Positions 7,488 through 16,250 of a stretch of DNA of 53,040 bases are shown piece by piece. The position numbers were made by a program, and so were the translations under genes. Positions within the stretch are counted from its first letter, which is position 1. Each line of letters begins with the position of its first letter. The stretch covers positions 1-53,040 of the forward strand of contig JAJYYO010000025.1 in the NCBI GenBank assembly GCA_021800795.1. Reading direction: 5' to 3'. The notes below the pieces were generated by a model that saw only the letters and a program-made list of their open reading frames with translations, did no database searches and was not told the DNA's origin. Source of the stretch: Pseudomonadota bacterium (GTDB lineage Bacteria > Pseudomonadota > Gammaproteobacteria > Burkholderiales > Gallionellaceae).

Positions 7488-9545
7488 ATGAAAAATCCAT
7501 ATTTTATAATTCTTTCACTTGCTGCTCATGCAGCCTGTGCGGCTGATTATGCAAGCGAGTCCGATTACTATCAGGAGCTTCCTGTGGTATTGAGCGCATC
7601 GCGATTGTCCCAGCCATTGTCGGAAGCGCCGAACGCCATGACGGTCATCGACCGCAAGATGATCGTTGCATCCGGATTCAGAACCATTCCTGACCTGTTC
7701 AAGCTGGTCCCCGGTATGTATGTCAGCTATTACAAGGGTAGCCAGGCGATCGTATCCTACCATGGCTCGACCGACCAATATGCCAGGCGCATGCAGGTGA
7801 TGATAGACGGTCGCAGCGTGTATATGCCGCCTGTCAACACGGTGAACTGGGCTGACTTGCCGATCACGGTCGATGACATCGAACGCATCGAGGTAATCAG
7901 GGGGCCTGCCGCCGCTTCGCACGGCGCGAATTCGACCCAGGGGGTGATCAGCATTACCACCCGCGATGCGGGTGTGATGGATGGCAAAAGCGTAACTTAC
8001 ACGCACGGGGATAAGGGGATCAACGACGTATCCACCCGCATCGGTCACCGCGGTGAGCAGCTCGATTACCGCATGACGCTGGCCTACACTGCGGATAACG
8101 GCTACGATAACCTAACTGTGCCTCCCAATCATTTTCCCGTCAGCGCGATCGCCTTGCTCAATAACAGCAACGACAGTAATCAGGCGCGATTGCTCAATTA
8201 CCGCGCGGATTATCATCCCAATGCGGTCGACCGTTACGATATCCAGTTCGGCTTTAACCATGATGTGCAGGGAGTCGGGTTCAGCGACAGAAACCCGAAT
8301 TCGAGTTTCCCGAGATCGACCAACGGCAACATGTTCCACGATCTGATAGGCAACTCCGACTTCGTACAACTGGGATGGATACGTCAGCTTGCAGACGAGG
8401 GTGAATTGAGTTTACGCTACTCCCATACACGGGAAGATCAGCATGAAGCCTTTCCCGCCTATCTGGGCGGGGTATTTTATGCCGGCCCGCTCGTTCAGTC
8501 GCTTCAGACCAGACGCGATGAAATCGAATTGCAGCATACGCTGCCGCTGTCCGCTGTCAACCGTCTGGTCTATGGTGCGGCATATCAGGCAGACGGGGTT
8601 GGCGGACAGGGTTTTATTCCGCCGTTGTCGAAGTTTTATACCTCGTCGTTAAATACCAATCAATACAGACTGTTCGGGCATGATGAGTGGCGCATCACGC
8701 AGAGCCTGCTGTTAAACGCAGGCACCATGTTCGAGAGGGATGCGCTGGCGCAACAGCATAGCTCTCCGCATGTTGCGCTGAATTATCATGTGACTCCGCA
8801 GCAAACCCTGCGCATGGGCGTGTCGGTTGCATACCGAACTCCCTCCATGGTCGAGACAAATTATCCGTCGATGCAACCCGGTGCGTTGTTCATCCCGAAT
8901 CAGACGGTGAATTCCCCGGGGCTGCAATCTGAAAAAATGCTGTCTCATGAGATAGGCTATATCGGGGAGTTTCCGGACTGGGCCACCTCGCTGGATTTGC
9001 GACTGTTCAGCGACCAGTTAAGCAACGGCATCTATCTTTCATCCACCAGCAAAACCTTCGTGAACGGGATGGCCGGCACGTATCAGGGGTTCGAGGCCAC
9101 CGTCAAGCATGAACTCAGCAAGGACGGCAGTTTGACGGTGAATTTCGCGCATGAGCTGGCCGCCAGCAATGGTGCTGCACTGGCTGCAGCAGGGCAGCGA
9201 ACATTTGTGTCATCCAATCCCTTGAACAGCGACATCCTGAGTGCCAGCATGCCGAAAAACAGCGCCAGTCTGCTTTTTTCTCAAGCGCTGCCTCATGACT
9301 ACTCCTTCAGCGCGTCCTGGTATTATCAGGGCGCCATGCAGCCGTTTGACCGGGGTTTGATTGATTATCAGCCGATCCAGCGGCGTCTGGATGCGCGCCT
9401 CGCCAGAGCCTTTAACCTGGCAGGCGGCGTCAAAGGCAGTGTGGCGCTGGTGCTGCAAGACCTGCTCGATCAGAACTACACGGAATACATTGCCAGCAAT
9501 CTCTTCAACCGGCGCGGCTATGTCAGCCTGACGCTGAACTGGTAA
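7488..9545 (+). CDS. TonB-dependent outer-membrane receptor
   Basis: A 685-aa outer-membrane receptor. The start at 7488 gives a signal peptide (KNPYFIILSLAAHAACA, cleavage before ADY). An upstream in-frame ATG lies in the inverted repeat and is unlikely. A plug domain follows (ELPVVLSASRLSQ, a probable TonB-box region, to IERIEVIRGPAAASHGAN near residue 140). The rest is a beta-barrel ending GYVSLTLNW with a terminal aromatic residue. The substrate is unknown. It is followed by an ABC-type binding protein and cyclic-di-GMP enzymes, suggesting a sensing rather than purely nutritional role (inference). Confidence 0.92.
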   Translation: MKNPYFIILSLAAHAACAADYASESDYYQELPVVLSASRLSQPLSEAPNAMTVIDRKMIVASGFRTIPDLFKLVPGMYVSYYKGSQAIVSYHGSTDQYARRMQVMIDGRSVYMPPVNTVNWADLPITVDDIERIEVIRGPAAASHGANSTQGVISITTRDAGVMDGKSVTYTHGDKGINDVSTRIGHRGEQLDYRMTLAYTADNGYDNLTVPPNHFPVSAIALLNNSNDSNQARLLNYRADYHPNAVDRYDIQFGFNHDVQGVGFSDRNPNSSFPRSTNGNMFHDLIGNSDFVQLGWIRQLADEGELSLRYSHTREDQHEAFPAYLGGVFYAGPLVQSLQTRRDEIELQHTLPLSAVNRLVYGAAYQADGVGGQGFIPPLSKFYTSSLNTNQYRLFGHDEWRITQSLLLNAGTMFERDALAQQHSSPHVALNYHVTPQQTLRMGVSVAYRTPSMVETNYPSMQPGALFIPNQTVNSPGLQSEKMLSHEIGYIGEFPDWATSLDLRLFSDQLSNGIYLSSTSKTFVNGMAGTYQGFEATVKHELSKDGSLTVNFAHELAASNGAALAAAGQRTFVSSNPLNSDILSASMPKNSASLLFSQALPHDYSFSASWYYQGAMQPFDRGLIDYQPIQRRLDARLARAFNLAGGVKGSVALVLQDLLDQNYTEYIASNLFNRRGYVSLTLNW

Positions 9546-9552
9546 CGTGGCG

Positions 9553-9738
9553 TTAACGTGAAATTCGCGCAGCGATTCGTTTGCCCCTTCCCCTGCTTGC
9601 GTGGGGGAGAGCGTAGCGAGGGGGTTGTTGGAATGAGGGAAACGGGCATGACAGGTTTGCGAGATATTGCACATTTGTACAATATCTCTGCAAGAATCGT
9701 TTGCATTATTCGTGTTGGCTGCTTGCCATGCCCGTTAA
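9553..9738. repeat. CTCTCCC-family repeat, copy B
   Basis: Lies between the receptor gene and the binding-protein gene and runs into the N-terminal part of the latter's open frame. It has the conserved lead AATTCGCGCAGCGATTCG, a diverged hairpin region, GGGAAACGGGCATG, and a distal inverted CATGCCCGTTAA. The stretch between the two inverted ends (to ~9722) includes a local hairpin GAGATATTG...CAATATCTC at 9661. Confidence 0.72.
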
Positions 9739-10805
9739 TCAATAAATTCTCATGCTGGTTGCTGCAAACCGCACTTTTTGGTTTGCTGGGCGGGTTTGCA
9801 CAGCCTGCATACAGTGCGGAAGACCTGCGTTTGCTGATGGTGCTGAGCGACAACAGTTCGCTGTATCAGAGTTTCGCAAAAACATTCGGACAAAATCTGC
9901 CGCCGAACATTCATTTAAAAACGCTGGATCGCGCCGAGGATTTTGATCGACAGACGGCCGATCTGATCGTGACCGTCGGGGTGAAGGCGGCGGATCGCGT
10001 AGCGGGAAAAACGACGCTGCCGATGCTGGCGGCGATGATACCGAGCAGCACTTACGCCGATTTGCAGGGACTGCGGCACGCACAGATTTCGGCCATCTAT
10101 CTTGATCAGCCTTTGAGCAGGCAAGTGGATTTGCTGAGAGCCGCAATTCCGGATCGCAGCAGGGTAGGGGTGTTGTATTCTGCCGCAACGCGACTGGATG
10201 TGCCGATCCTGCGCGCCGAACTGAACCGTCAACATGCTACGCTGACGGACAGGGTTTTGCATGAGTCGTTGTTCGCTGATCTTGAAGCGGTGTTGGATGA
10301 TAGCGATGTGCTGCTTGCCTTGCCGGATGCCACCATCTACAACGCAAATACGATTCGCAATATCCTGCTCTCCAGTTACCGGCGCGGCATTCCGTTGATC
10401 GGTTTCTCGCAGGCTTACGTCAAAGCCGGTGCTTTGTGTGCGATTTTCTCCACTCCCGAGCAACTGGCCGCTCAAGCGGGCGCCACGACAGTATCGTTCG
10501 CCAAAACCGGCAAACTGCCGGACGGGCGGTATCCTGTACTCTACAGCATCGCCGTCAATCAGGAAGTGGCCAGAACGCTGGGCATTACCATCAAGTCAGC
10601 CGAAGCGCTTCGTCTTCAGATTGAACAATTATCTAACGGGCGTGGTAAAGATGCCGACCGAAATAATGAAATTGCTTCTCGCAGGGATGTTGCCCAGAAG
10701 GACACGCAAATCAGCCATGCCCGTTTCCCTCACCCAAACCCTCTCCCGGAGGGAGAGGGATCAAACGATTCGCTGCGCGAATTTAACGTTAAGGGTTCAC
10801 GATGA
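9633..10805 (+). CDS. ABC transporter substrate-binding-like periplasmic protein (PF04392 type), start uncertain
   Basis: Periplasmic binding protein fold of the TrpX/ABC_sub_bind type. Recognisable segments are DLIVTVGVKAADRV, the pair PLSRQVDLLRAAIPDRSRVGVLYS, and the final SIAVNQEVARTLGI. No permease or ATPase gene is adjacent. The frame is open from 9558, but its first part is repeat sequence. ATG at 9633 and 9648 have purine-rich upstream sites; TTG at 9723 would give a cleaner signal peptide (FSCWLLQTALFGLL, cleavage after AYSA). The last ~28 residues (HARFPHPNPLPEGEG...) are also encoded by a repeat. It overlaps the cyclase gene by ATGA, so translation is coupled. Confidence 0.85.
   Translation: MRETGMTGLRDIAHLYNISARIVCIIRVGCLPCPLINKFSCWLLQTALFGLLGGFAQPAYSAEDLRLLMVLSDNSSLYQSFAKTFGQNLPPNIHLKTLDRAEDFDRQTADLIVTVGVKAADRVAGKTTLPMLAAMIPSSTYADLQGLRHAQISAIYLDQPLSRQVDLLRAAIPDRSRVGVLYSAATRLDVPILRAELNRQHATLTDRVLHESLFADLEAVLDDSDVLLALPDATIYNANTIRNILLSSYRRGIPLIGFSQAYVKAGALCAIFSTPEQLAAQAGATTVSFAKTGKLPDGRYPVLYSIAVNQEVARTLGITIKSAEALRLQIEQLSNGRGKDADRNNEIASRRDVAQKDTQISHARFPHPNPLPEGEGSNDSLREFNVKGSR
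10714..10792. repeat. CTCTCCC-family repeat, copy C, in the 3' end of a gene
   Basis: Inverted orientation relative to copies A and B: GCCATGCCCGTTTCCCTCAC, the hairpin CTCTCCCGGAGGGAGAG, then CGATTCGCTGCGCGAATTTA. It is read in frame as the C-terminal tail of the binding protein without introducing a stop. Confidence 0.85.
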
Positions 10806-12166
10806 TGAACAAACAATACGGTATCCGCACGCACGTCATCTGGTTTACGCTGATGCCTTTGATGCTCATGGTGATCCTGCTGGAGGCATTTCTGCTGCAT
10901 GACCGTTACGCCGATCTGGATCGCGATTTGCTGAGCCGCGGACAACTGATTGCCCGACAACTGGCTGCCGGCAGCGAATATGGGGTTTTTGCAGACAACC
11001 GTTTGTTTTTGAGCGGAATTGCCGAGAGCGCTCTGCAACAGCCGGATGTCAAAGGCGTCGTGGTCATGAATGCGAAATCGGAAGTCCTGGTGACGTCAGG
11101 TGACATGTCAGACGCAGGCAGAAAGACACCTCTTCCCGATAAACGGCTGAGACTGGTGAATTTTTCTGTTCCGAAATACGATGACGGCAGGATGCTGTTG
11201 CTGTATCAGCCCATCTTCGCCGCTCAGGTCGAACTCGGCGAATCGGAACTCAGGCCGGCAGTTCAGCAGGTGGGTGCGGTGGAGCTTGAAATGAGCTGGG
11301 AGCAGACGCGCCGATTGAAATCCCACCTGTTGATGTTGACCCTCTCGGCGACTGCAATATTCCTGTTGCTGACACTGTGTCTGGTGTTCCTTGCCAGCCG
11401 CCGCATCATTCAGCCCATCAAGGAACTGAGCGAGGCGATACATCTGATAGGCGCCGGAAACCTTGCAACGCGGGTGACGGTGCACGGCAGTGTCAGTGAA
11501 CTGAGTACCCTGTCCAGTGGCATTAACCAGATGACGACAGATTTGCAGCACGAACGCGAGGTCTTGCAGCACCGCATCAATGAGGCGACTCATCAGTTGC
11601 GCAATCTGGCTTTTTACGATGCTCTGACGCTGTTGCCCAACCGCCGTCTGTTAAACGACAGGCTGACCCAGGCTTTGGCCGCCAGCGCTCGAAATGGTTA
11701 TTACGGCGCCTTGATGTTTCTCGATCTGGATAATTTCAAACCGCTCAATGATCAATACGGTCATGCAGTGGGTGATTTACTGCTGATCGAGGCCGCGCAG
11801 CGCATCAGCAGTTGTTTGCGCGAGGAAGATACCGTTTCGCGATTTGGCGGCGACGAATTCGTGGTGATGCTGGGGCGGCTGGATGCCGATCATCAGTTGT
11901 CCGTCAATCTTGCGCACAGGGTGGCGGAAAAAATACGCCTGAAACTGGCAGAAATTTATTTTCTGAGGTATCAGCCGCAAGGTCAGCCGGAAATCCAGCT
12001 CGAACATCGTTGCACTTCAAGCATAGGCGTGGTGCTGTTTATGAATCATGACGCCAGTCAGGAGGATCTTTTGCATAGTGCAGATGCGGCGATGTACCAG
12101 GCTAAAAAACAAGGACGCAACCGGATTTTTTTTCAACCCACCGCCTCAGCGCCGTTTAACAACTAA
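10802..12166 (+). CDS. Membrane diguanylate cyclase with periplasmic sensor and HAMP domain
   Basis: Makes cyclic-di-GMP. Layout: transmembrane helix (~12-32), periplasmic sensor region (~33-175, CHASE8-like by size), second helix (~180-200), HAMP (~200-255), short coiled coil, and a GGDEF domain (~270-450). The active site GGDEF is intact at residues 349-353 and the inhibitory I-site RxxD (REED) sits five residues before it, so product inhibition is expected. Coupling with the upstream binding protein gene suggests that protein controls the sensor domain, in the manner of YfiR-YfiN-type modules (inference). A start at the second ATG (10805) is equally possible. Confidence 0.92.
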   Translation: MMNKQYGIRTHVIWFTLMPLMLMVILLEAFLLHDRYADLDRDLLSRGQLIARQLAAGSEYGVFADNRLFLSGIAESALQQPDVKGVVVMNAKSEVLVTSGDMSDAGRKTPLPDKRLRLVNFSVPKYDDGRMLLLYQPIFAAQVELGESELRPAVQQVGAVELEMSWEQTRRLKSHLLMLTLSATAIFLLLTLCLVFLASRRIIQPIKELSEAIHLIGAGNLATRVTVHGSVSELSTLSSGINQMTTDLQHEREVLQHRINEATHQLRNLAFYDALTLLPNRRLLNDRLTQALAASARNGYYGALMFLDLDNFKPLNDQYGHAVGDLLLIEAAQRISSCLREEDTVSRFGGDEFVVMLGRLDADHQLSVNLAHRVAEKIRLKLAEIYFLRYQPQGQPEIQLEHRCTSSIGVVLFMNHDASQEDLLHSADAAMYQAKKQGRNRIFFQPTASAPFNN

Positions 12167-12228
12167 GCCTGTCAGTCGGGCTATCATTAGCCGGTTAATG
12201 TGATCTACTTCGTGATGAGAACTTTATA

Positions 12229-14496
12229 GTGCAAATTTTCTGGAATATTTCGTTGCTGTCCTTACCTGTTTTGACAATCACATCATTATGGCTCGTCGGC
12301 GGTATTTTTGTCGGCCTGTATATACGCCGTATGAGACTACGAAGTGCCGTGGCGCTGGAAGAGCTGGAGCTAAAACACCTGAGGTTGCAGGCGGACGCCG
12401 AACAACAGGCACGCGAGATGACGCATTCGTTGCGCGAAAGCGAAGAACGGCTGCGCATGACGCTGAAATATGCGCCTGATGCGGTCTTTATCTGCAAAAA
12501 GGATGGACGCATCGTGTACGTCAATGACAGTGTGATCGAGTGGCTGGGCTATAGCCGCCGCGAACTGTATGACATGACGGCATATGATCTGGTGCCCCGG
12601 GACTGGCAGGCGGTTTATCGGCAGGGCGCTTCGGTAATGCTGACGGATAACGAACGCCATGTCATGGAAATTCGCCTGGTGAAAAAAGACGGCGGCAAGA
12701 TTCCGATGGAGTTGAATGCGGTGCTGCTGCCTAATGGGCGTATTTACGGCTCGTGCCGGGATATCACCGAGCGTAAGCTGACACAACGGGCCTTGCAGGA
12801 TTCCCAGGAGAATTTGCAACGTCTGCTCAATGGCGTCGCGGAGGGTATTTACGGCGTGGATACACAAGGGATATGCACCTTCGTGAATGCGGCGTTCCTG
12901 CATATTCTGGGATACGAGGATACCGGCGAAATTGTCGGTAAAAACATGCATGATTTGATACATTATGCACATGCGGATGACACGCCCTATCCGCTTGGCG
13001 AATGCCCGATTGACCGGGGGTGCCGCGCCGCGCAACCCGCTCATGCAGACGAGGAAGTGTTCTGGCGACGTGACGGCACAGCGGTGTCTGTCGAGTATTG
13101 GTCGCATCCTGTGGTAAAAGACGGCAGGACGATGGGGGCGGTGGTGACTTTTCTGGACAACACTCACCGCAGGCAGGCCGAACAGGAAATTCATCAACTG
13201 GCCTTTTACGATGCACTGACCGGTTTGCCTAACCGGCGCCTGTTGCTGGACAGACTCAACCAGGCATTTGCCGTGAGTGATCGCCATAATCGCTATGGCG
13301 CGCTGATGTTTCTTGATCTGGATCACTTCAAGACCCTCAACGACAGCCGTGGCCACGATGTAGGCGATTTGCTGCTGATCGAGGTGGCACGCCGCTTGCA
13401 GAGCTGCCTGCGCGATGGCGATACGGTCGCACGGCTGGGTGGCGATGAATTCGTGATCGTGCTGGAGATGTTAAGCTGCGATGTGAACGAGGCGGTGACA
13501 CAGGCCGAACAGGTCGCTGAAAAGGTGCGCGATGCACTGAATTTGCCTTATCAGCTTAATCAATATGCCCATCACACGACATCCAGCATGGGCATCGTGC
13601 TGTTCCGCGGGCATCAGGAAAGTGTCGATAACCTGCTCAAATATGCCGATACCGCGATGTATCAGGCCAAGGCGGCGGGTCGCAATGAAATACGTTTCTA
13701 CGATCCCGAGATGCAGGCAGCCCTGGAGGCGCGCATCGAACTTGAGGGTGAATTGCGCAGTGCGCTGGATAAACGGCAATTTTGTCTGCACTACCAGGTA
13801 CAGGTAAACAGTGCGCGACTACCCGTCGGTGCGGAAGTGCTGTTGCGCTGGGAACATCCCGAACGCGGTCTGGTATCCCCCTTGCAATTCATTCCGCTGT
13901 GCGAGGAGACCGGATTGATTTATCCGATCGGGCTGTGGGTGTTGCAAACCGCCTGCGCGCAACTGAATGTCTGGCAGGGCAGTGCCTCGACCCGTGATCT
14001 GGTGCTGGCCGTGAATGTCAGCGCCAGACAGTTTCGGCAATCTGATTTCGTGGCGCAGGTGCAGCGCGCGCTGGTGGACTCCGGTGCTAAAGCCTCCCGC
14101 CTGAAGCTGGAGTTGACCGAGAGCATCGTGCTGGAAAACGTCGAGGACACAATACAAAAAATGCGTGAAATCATAATGTTGGGTGTTAGTTTTTCGATGG
14201 ACGATTTTGGCACCGGCTACTCGTCGCTGCAATATTTGAAACGTCTGCCGCTGGACCAGATCAAGATAGATCAGTCGTTTGTGCGCGACATTACCTCGGA
14301 TCCCAACGATGCGGCTATTGTGCGGACGGTGATCGCGATGACCGAGGCCCTGGGGTTGAACGTGATTGCCGAGGGCGTTGAAACCGAGGCGCAGCTGGCG
14401 TTTCTGGAGCTAAGAGGCTGTAACGCATTTCAGGGCTATTTGTTCAGCAAGCCTGTGTCGCTGGATGCGTTCGAGACGCTGCTGTCCAAAAACTGA
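12229..14496 (+). CDS. PAS-PAS-GGDEF-EAL cyclic-di-GMP protein
   Basis: A 755-aa bifunctional-type protein. Order: N-terminal membrane helix (~8-28), coiled coil, PAS (~70-185, ending in the DITERK signature), second PAS (~190-310), GGDEF (~320-480), EAL (~500-750). GGDEF is intact at 404-408 with an upstream I-site RDGD. The EAL motif reads EVLLRW at 536, keeping the catalytic Glu; ELTES, DDFGTGYSS, KIDQSFV and EGVETE are present, so phosphodiesterase activity is expected. The GTG start is at 12229, 62 bases after the cyclase. It may counterbalance that cyclase. Confidence 0.93.
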   Translation: MQIFWNISLLSLPVLTITSLWLVGGIFVGLYIRRMRLRSAVALEELELKHLRLQADAEQQAREMTHSLRESEERLRMTLKYAPDAVFICKKDGRIVYVNDSVIEWLGYSRRELYDMTAYDLVPRDWQAVYRQGASVMLTDNERHVMEIRLVKKDGGKIPMELNAVLLPNGRIYGSCRDITERKLTQRALQDSQENLQRLLNGVAEGIYGVDTQGICTFVNAAFLHILGYEDTGEIVGKNMHDLIHYAHADDTPYPLGECPIDRGCRAAQPAHADEEVFWRRDGTAVSVEYWSHPVVKDGRTMGAVVTFLDNTHRRQAEQEIHQLAFYDALTGLPNRRLLLDRLNQAFAVSDRHNRYGALMFLDLDHFKTLNDSRGHDVGDLLLIEVARRLQSCLRDGDTVARLGGDEFVIVLEMLSCDVNEAVTQAEQVAEKVRDALNLPYQLNQYAHHTTSSMGIVLFRGHQESVDNLLKYADTAMYQAKAAGRNEIRFYDPEMQAALEARIELEGELRSALDKRQFCLHYQVQVNSARLPVGAEVLLRWEHPERGLVSPLQFIPLCEETGLIYPIGLWVLQTACAQLNVWQGSASTRDLVLAVNVSARQFRQSDFVAQVQRALVDSGAKASRLKLELTESIVLENVEDTIQKMREIIMLGVSFSMDDFGTGYSSLQYLKRLPLDQIKIDQSFVRDITSDPNDAAIVRTVIAMTEALGLNVIAEGVETEAQLAFLELRGCNAFQGYLFSKPVSLDAFETLLSKN

Positions 14497-14502
14497 CGGG
14501 GA

Positions 14503-15591
14503 CTATGAAGGCAATACCCGGATGCGCTGGCGGCCAAATGCTTTTGTGAAGCTTTCAAAATGTCCGGCAATCGCAGCATGGCAGTCGGGGCAGTGACCGT
14601 CGGGTGTGAGGCGGTATTGTTTGATTTCGTACCAGTCGCGCACGATCAACTTGCTGTTGCAGGCAGGACAAAAGGTGGTGTCCCCGTCGACGTTATGTAC
14701 ATTGCCGGTATAGACATATGACAAGCCGGCCTGCTGCGCGATTTCCCGCGCCCGCACCAGGGTTGTGGCCGGGGTGGCGGGCACATCGGTCATCTTGTAG
14801 TCGGGATGAAACGCCGTGAAATGCAGCGGCACTTTTTTCCCCAGCTCTTTTGCGATCCATTCGCTCATCATGGCGATTTCATCGATGCTATCGTTCAGCC
14901 CCGGGATCAGCAGCGTGGTCAGTTCTACCCACACGTTGGTTTCATTGCACAGGTATTTTAGCGTATCGAGCACCGGTTGCAGATGTGCGCCGCATTGTTT
15001 GACATAGAAGGCATCGGTAAAGCCCTTCAGATCCACATTCGCGGCATCGATCCCGGCAAAAAAATCGCGGCGCGCTGTCTCGTGTATATAACCTGCCGTG
15101 ACCGCAACGGTCTTGATGCCGCGCGCATGGCAGGCGTCGGACACGTCCATCGCATATTCCGCGAAAATCACCGGGTCGTTGTAGGTGAACGCGACACTCT
15201 TGCAACCCCGCTGTTCGGCACTGCGCGCGATGGCGTCCGGACTTGCCTGATCGGCCAGCGTGTCGAAACTGCGCGACTTGGAAATGTCCCAGTTCTGGCA
15301 GAATTTGCAGGCAAGATTGCAACCGGCTGTGCCAAACGACAAAACGCTGCTGCCGGGATAAAAGTGATAGAGCGGTTTTTTCTCGATCGGATCGACGCAG
15401 AACCCCGAGGATCTGCCATAGGTAGTGAGCACCATCGCATTCTCAATGCGACCGCGCACGTAACACGCGCCGCGTTGCCCTTCGTGAAGTTTGCAGTCGC
15501 GCGGACACAGATCGCACTGGATGCGCCCGTCGACAAGGGTGTGCCAGTATTTGGCCGGATAGCGTTCGGTCAGGCTGATGGGTTCATCCAT
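14503..15591 (-). CDS. amrS: AmmeMemoRadiSam system radical SAM enzyme
   Basis: A 362-aa radical SAM protein related to pyruvate formate-lyase activating enzymes. The 4Fe-4S motif is CNLACKFC (CxxxCxxC), near residue 92. It also has an N-terminal cysteine cluster (CDLCPRDC, residues 26-33) and a C-terminal zinc-ribbon-like pair CPAC/CPDC. The ATG at 15591 has a strong AAGGAG site. It is the last gene of the Memo-AMMECR1-radical SAM operon; the three proteins co-occur widely but their substrate is not settled. It converges with the GGDEF-EAL gene, with six bases between stops. Confidence 0.93.
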   Translation of the reverse strand: MDEPISLTERYPAKYWHTLVDGRIQCDLCPRDCKLHEGQRGACYVRGRIENAMVLTTYGRSSGFCVDPIEKKPLYHFYPGSSVLSFGTAGCNLACKFCQNWDISKSRSFDTLADQASPDAIARSAEQRGCKSVAFTYNDPVIFAEYAMDVSDACHARGIKTVAVTAGYIHETARRDFFAGIDAANVDLKGFTDAFYVKQCGAHLQPVLDTLKYLCNETNVWVELTTLLIPGLNDSIDEIAMMSEWIAKELGKKVPLHFTAFHPDYKMTDVPATPATTLVRAREIAQQAGLSYVYTGNVHNVDGDTTFCPACNSKLIVRDWYEIKQYRLTPDGHCPDCHAAIAGHFESFTKAFGRQRIRVLPS

Positions 15592-15662
15592 TTCATTGCT
15601 CCTTCGTGTGTCAGGCTATGAGTATTCGGGCGGGTGCCCGGCCATAACTTAGCGAGTGTTGT

Positions 15663-16250
15663 TTACTCGCCTGGTCGAATGGCTAGTGGTTTCATCATAA
15701 GTTTTTCGGGTTCGCTATATTTGCTGACGGAATAACGCGACAGCCTGATGCCCGCATCCCAGAAATCGTCTGGCAGTCCGGCCTTGCGCTTCAAGTGCGC
15801 CATAAACTGGCGGGGTTCGGGCAACTGATTCCATACTTGCGGCAGGAAGGTGCTGCGATAGCGGGAAAATTCAAATATCACGCCGTCTACCCCGGGTCGC
15901 AATCGCAACAGGGCATCGGCTTCATTCCTGAATTCCATCGTTTTCGGCGGGGTAAGCAGCGAAATTTCGATAGTCGTACTGGCGAGTTCCTGAGCCCTCA
16001 GCGGTCTGAAACGCGGATCATGCAGGGCGGCGGAGACGGCATTGCTTTTGATGTCGGCAAGCAGCGGGCGGTGTGCCTGCAATGAACCTATGCAGCCGCG
16101 CAGTTGAGCATGCTGTGTGAGAGTGACAAAACTCGCGCCTGGATCAAGCAGCCAGTGCGCACCCTCGTCCGCAGACAGGGGGAGGTGCAGCGCGCGCGAA
16201 ATTGCAGCGCGGGCAATCGACAACAGAATTTCACCTCTATCAGTGGACAT
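15663..16250 (-). CDS. amrA: AMMECR1 domain protein (AmmeMemoRadiSam system protein A)
   Basis: A 195-aa AMMECR1-family protein. The signature LRGCIGSLQAHRPL (residues ~50-63) and DPRFRPL are present, and LPQVWNQLPEPRQFM near the end is typical. The ATG at 16250 has GAGG upstream and yields MSTDRGEIL; a more distal start at 16283 is less likely. It overlaps the Memo gene by 11 bases. The 71-base gap to the radical SAM gene shows no separate promoter that I can identify. Molecular function is unproven. Confidence 0.92.
   Translation of the reverse strand: MSTDRGEILLSIARAAISRALHLPLSADEGAHWLLDPGASFVTLTQHAQLRGCIGSLQAHRPLLADIKSNAVSAALHDPRFRPLRAQELASTTIEISLLTPPKTMEFRNEADALLRLRPGVDGVIFEFSRYRSTFLPQVWNQLPEPRQFMAHLKRKAGLPDDFWDAGIRLSRYSVSKYSEPEKLMMKPLAIRPGE

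Noticed and set aside
12370..13356. A 328-codon minus-strand open frame opposite the GGDEF-EAL gene
   Set aside because: Shadow of strongly conserved PAS and GGDEF coding sequence.
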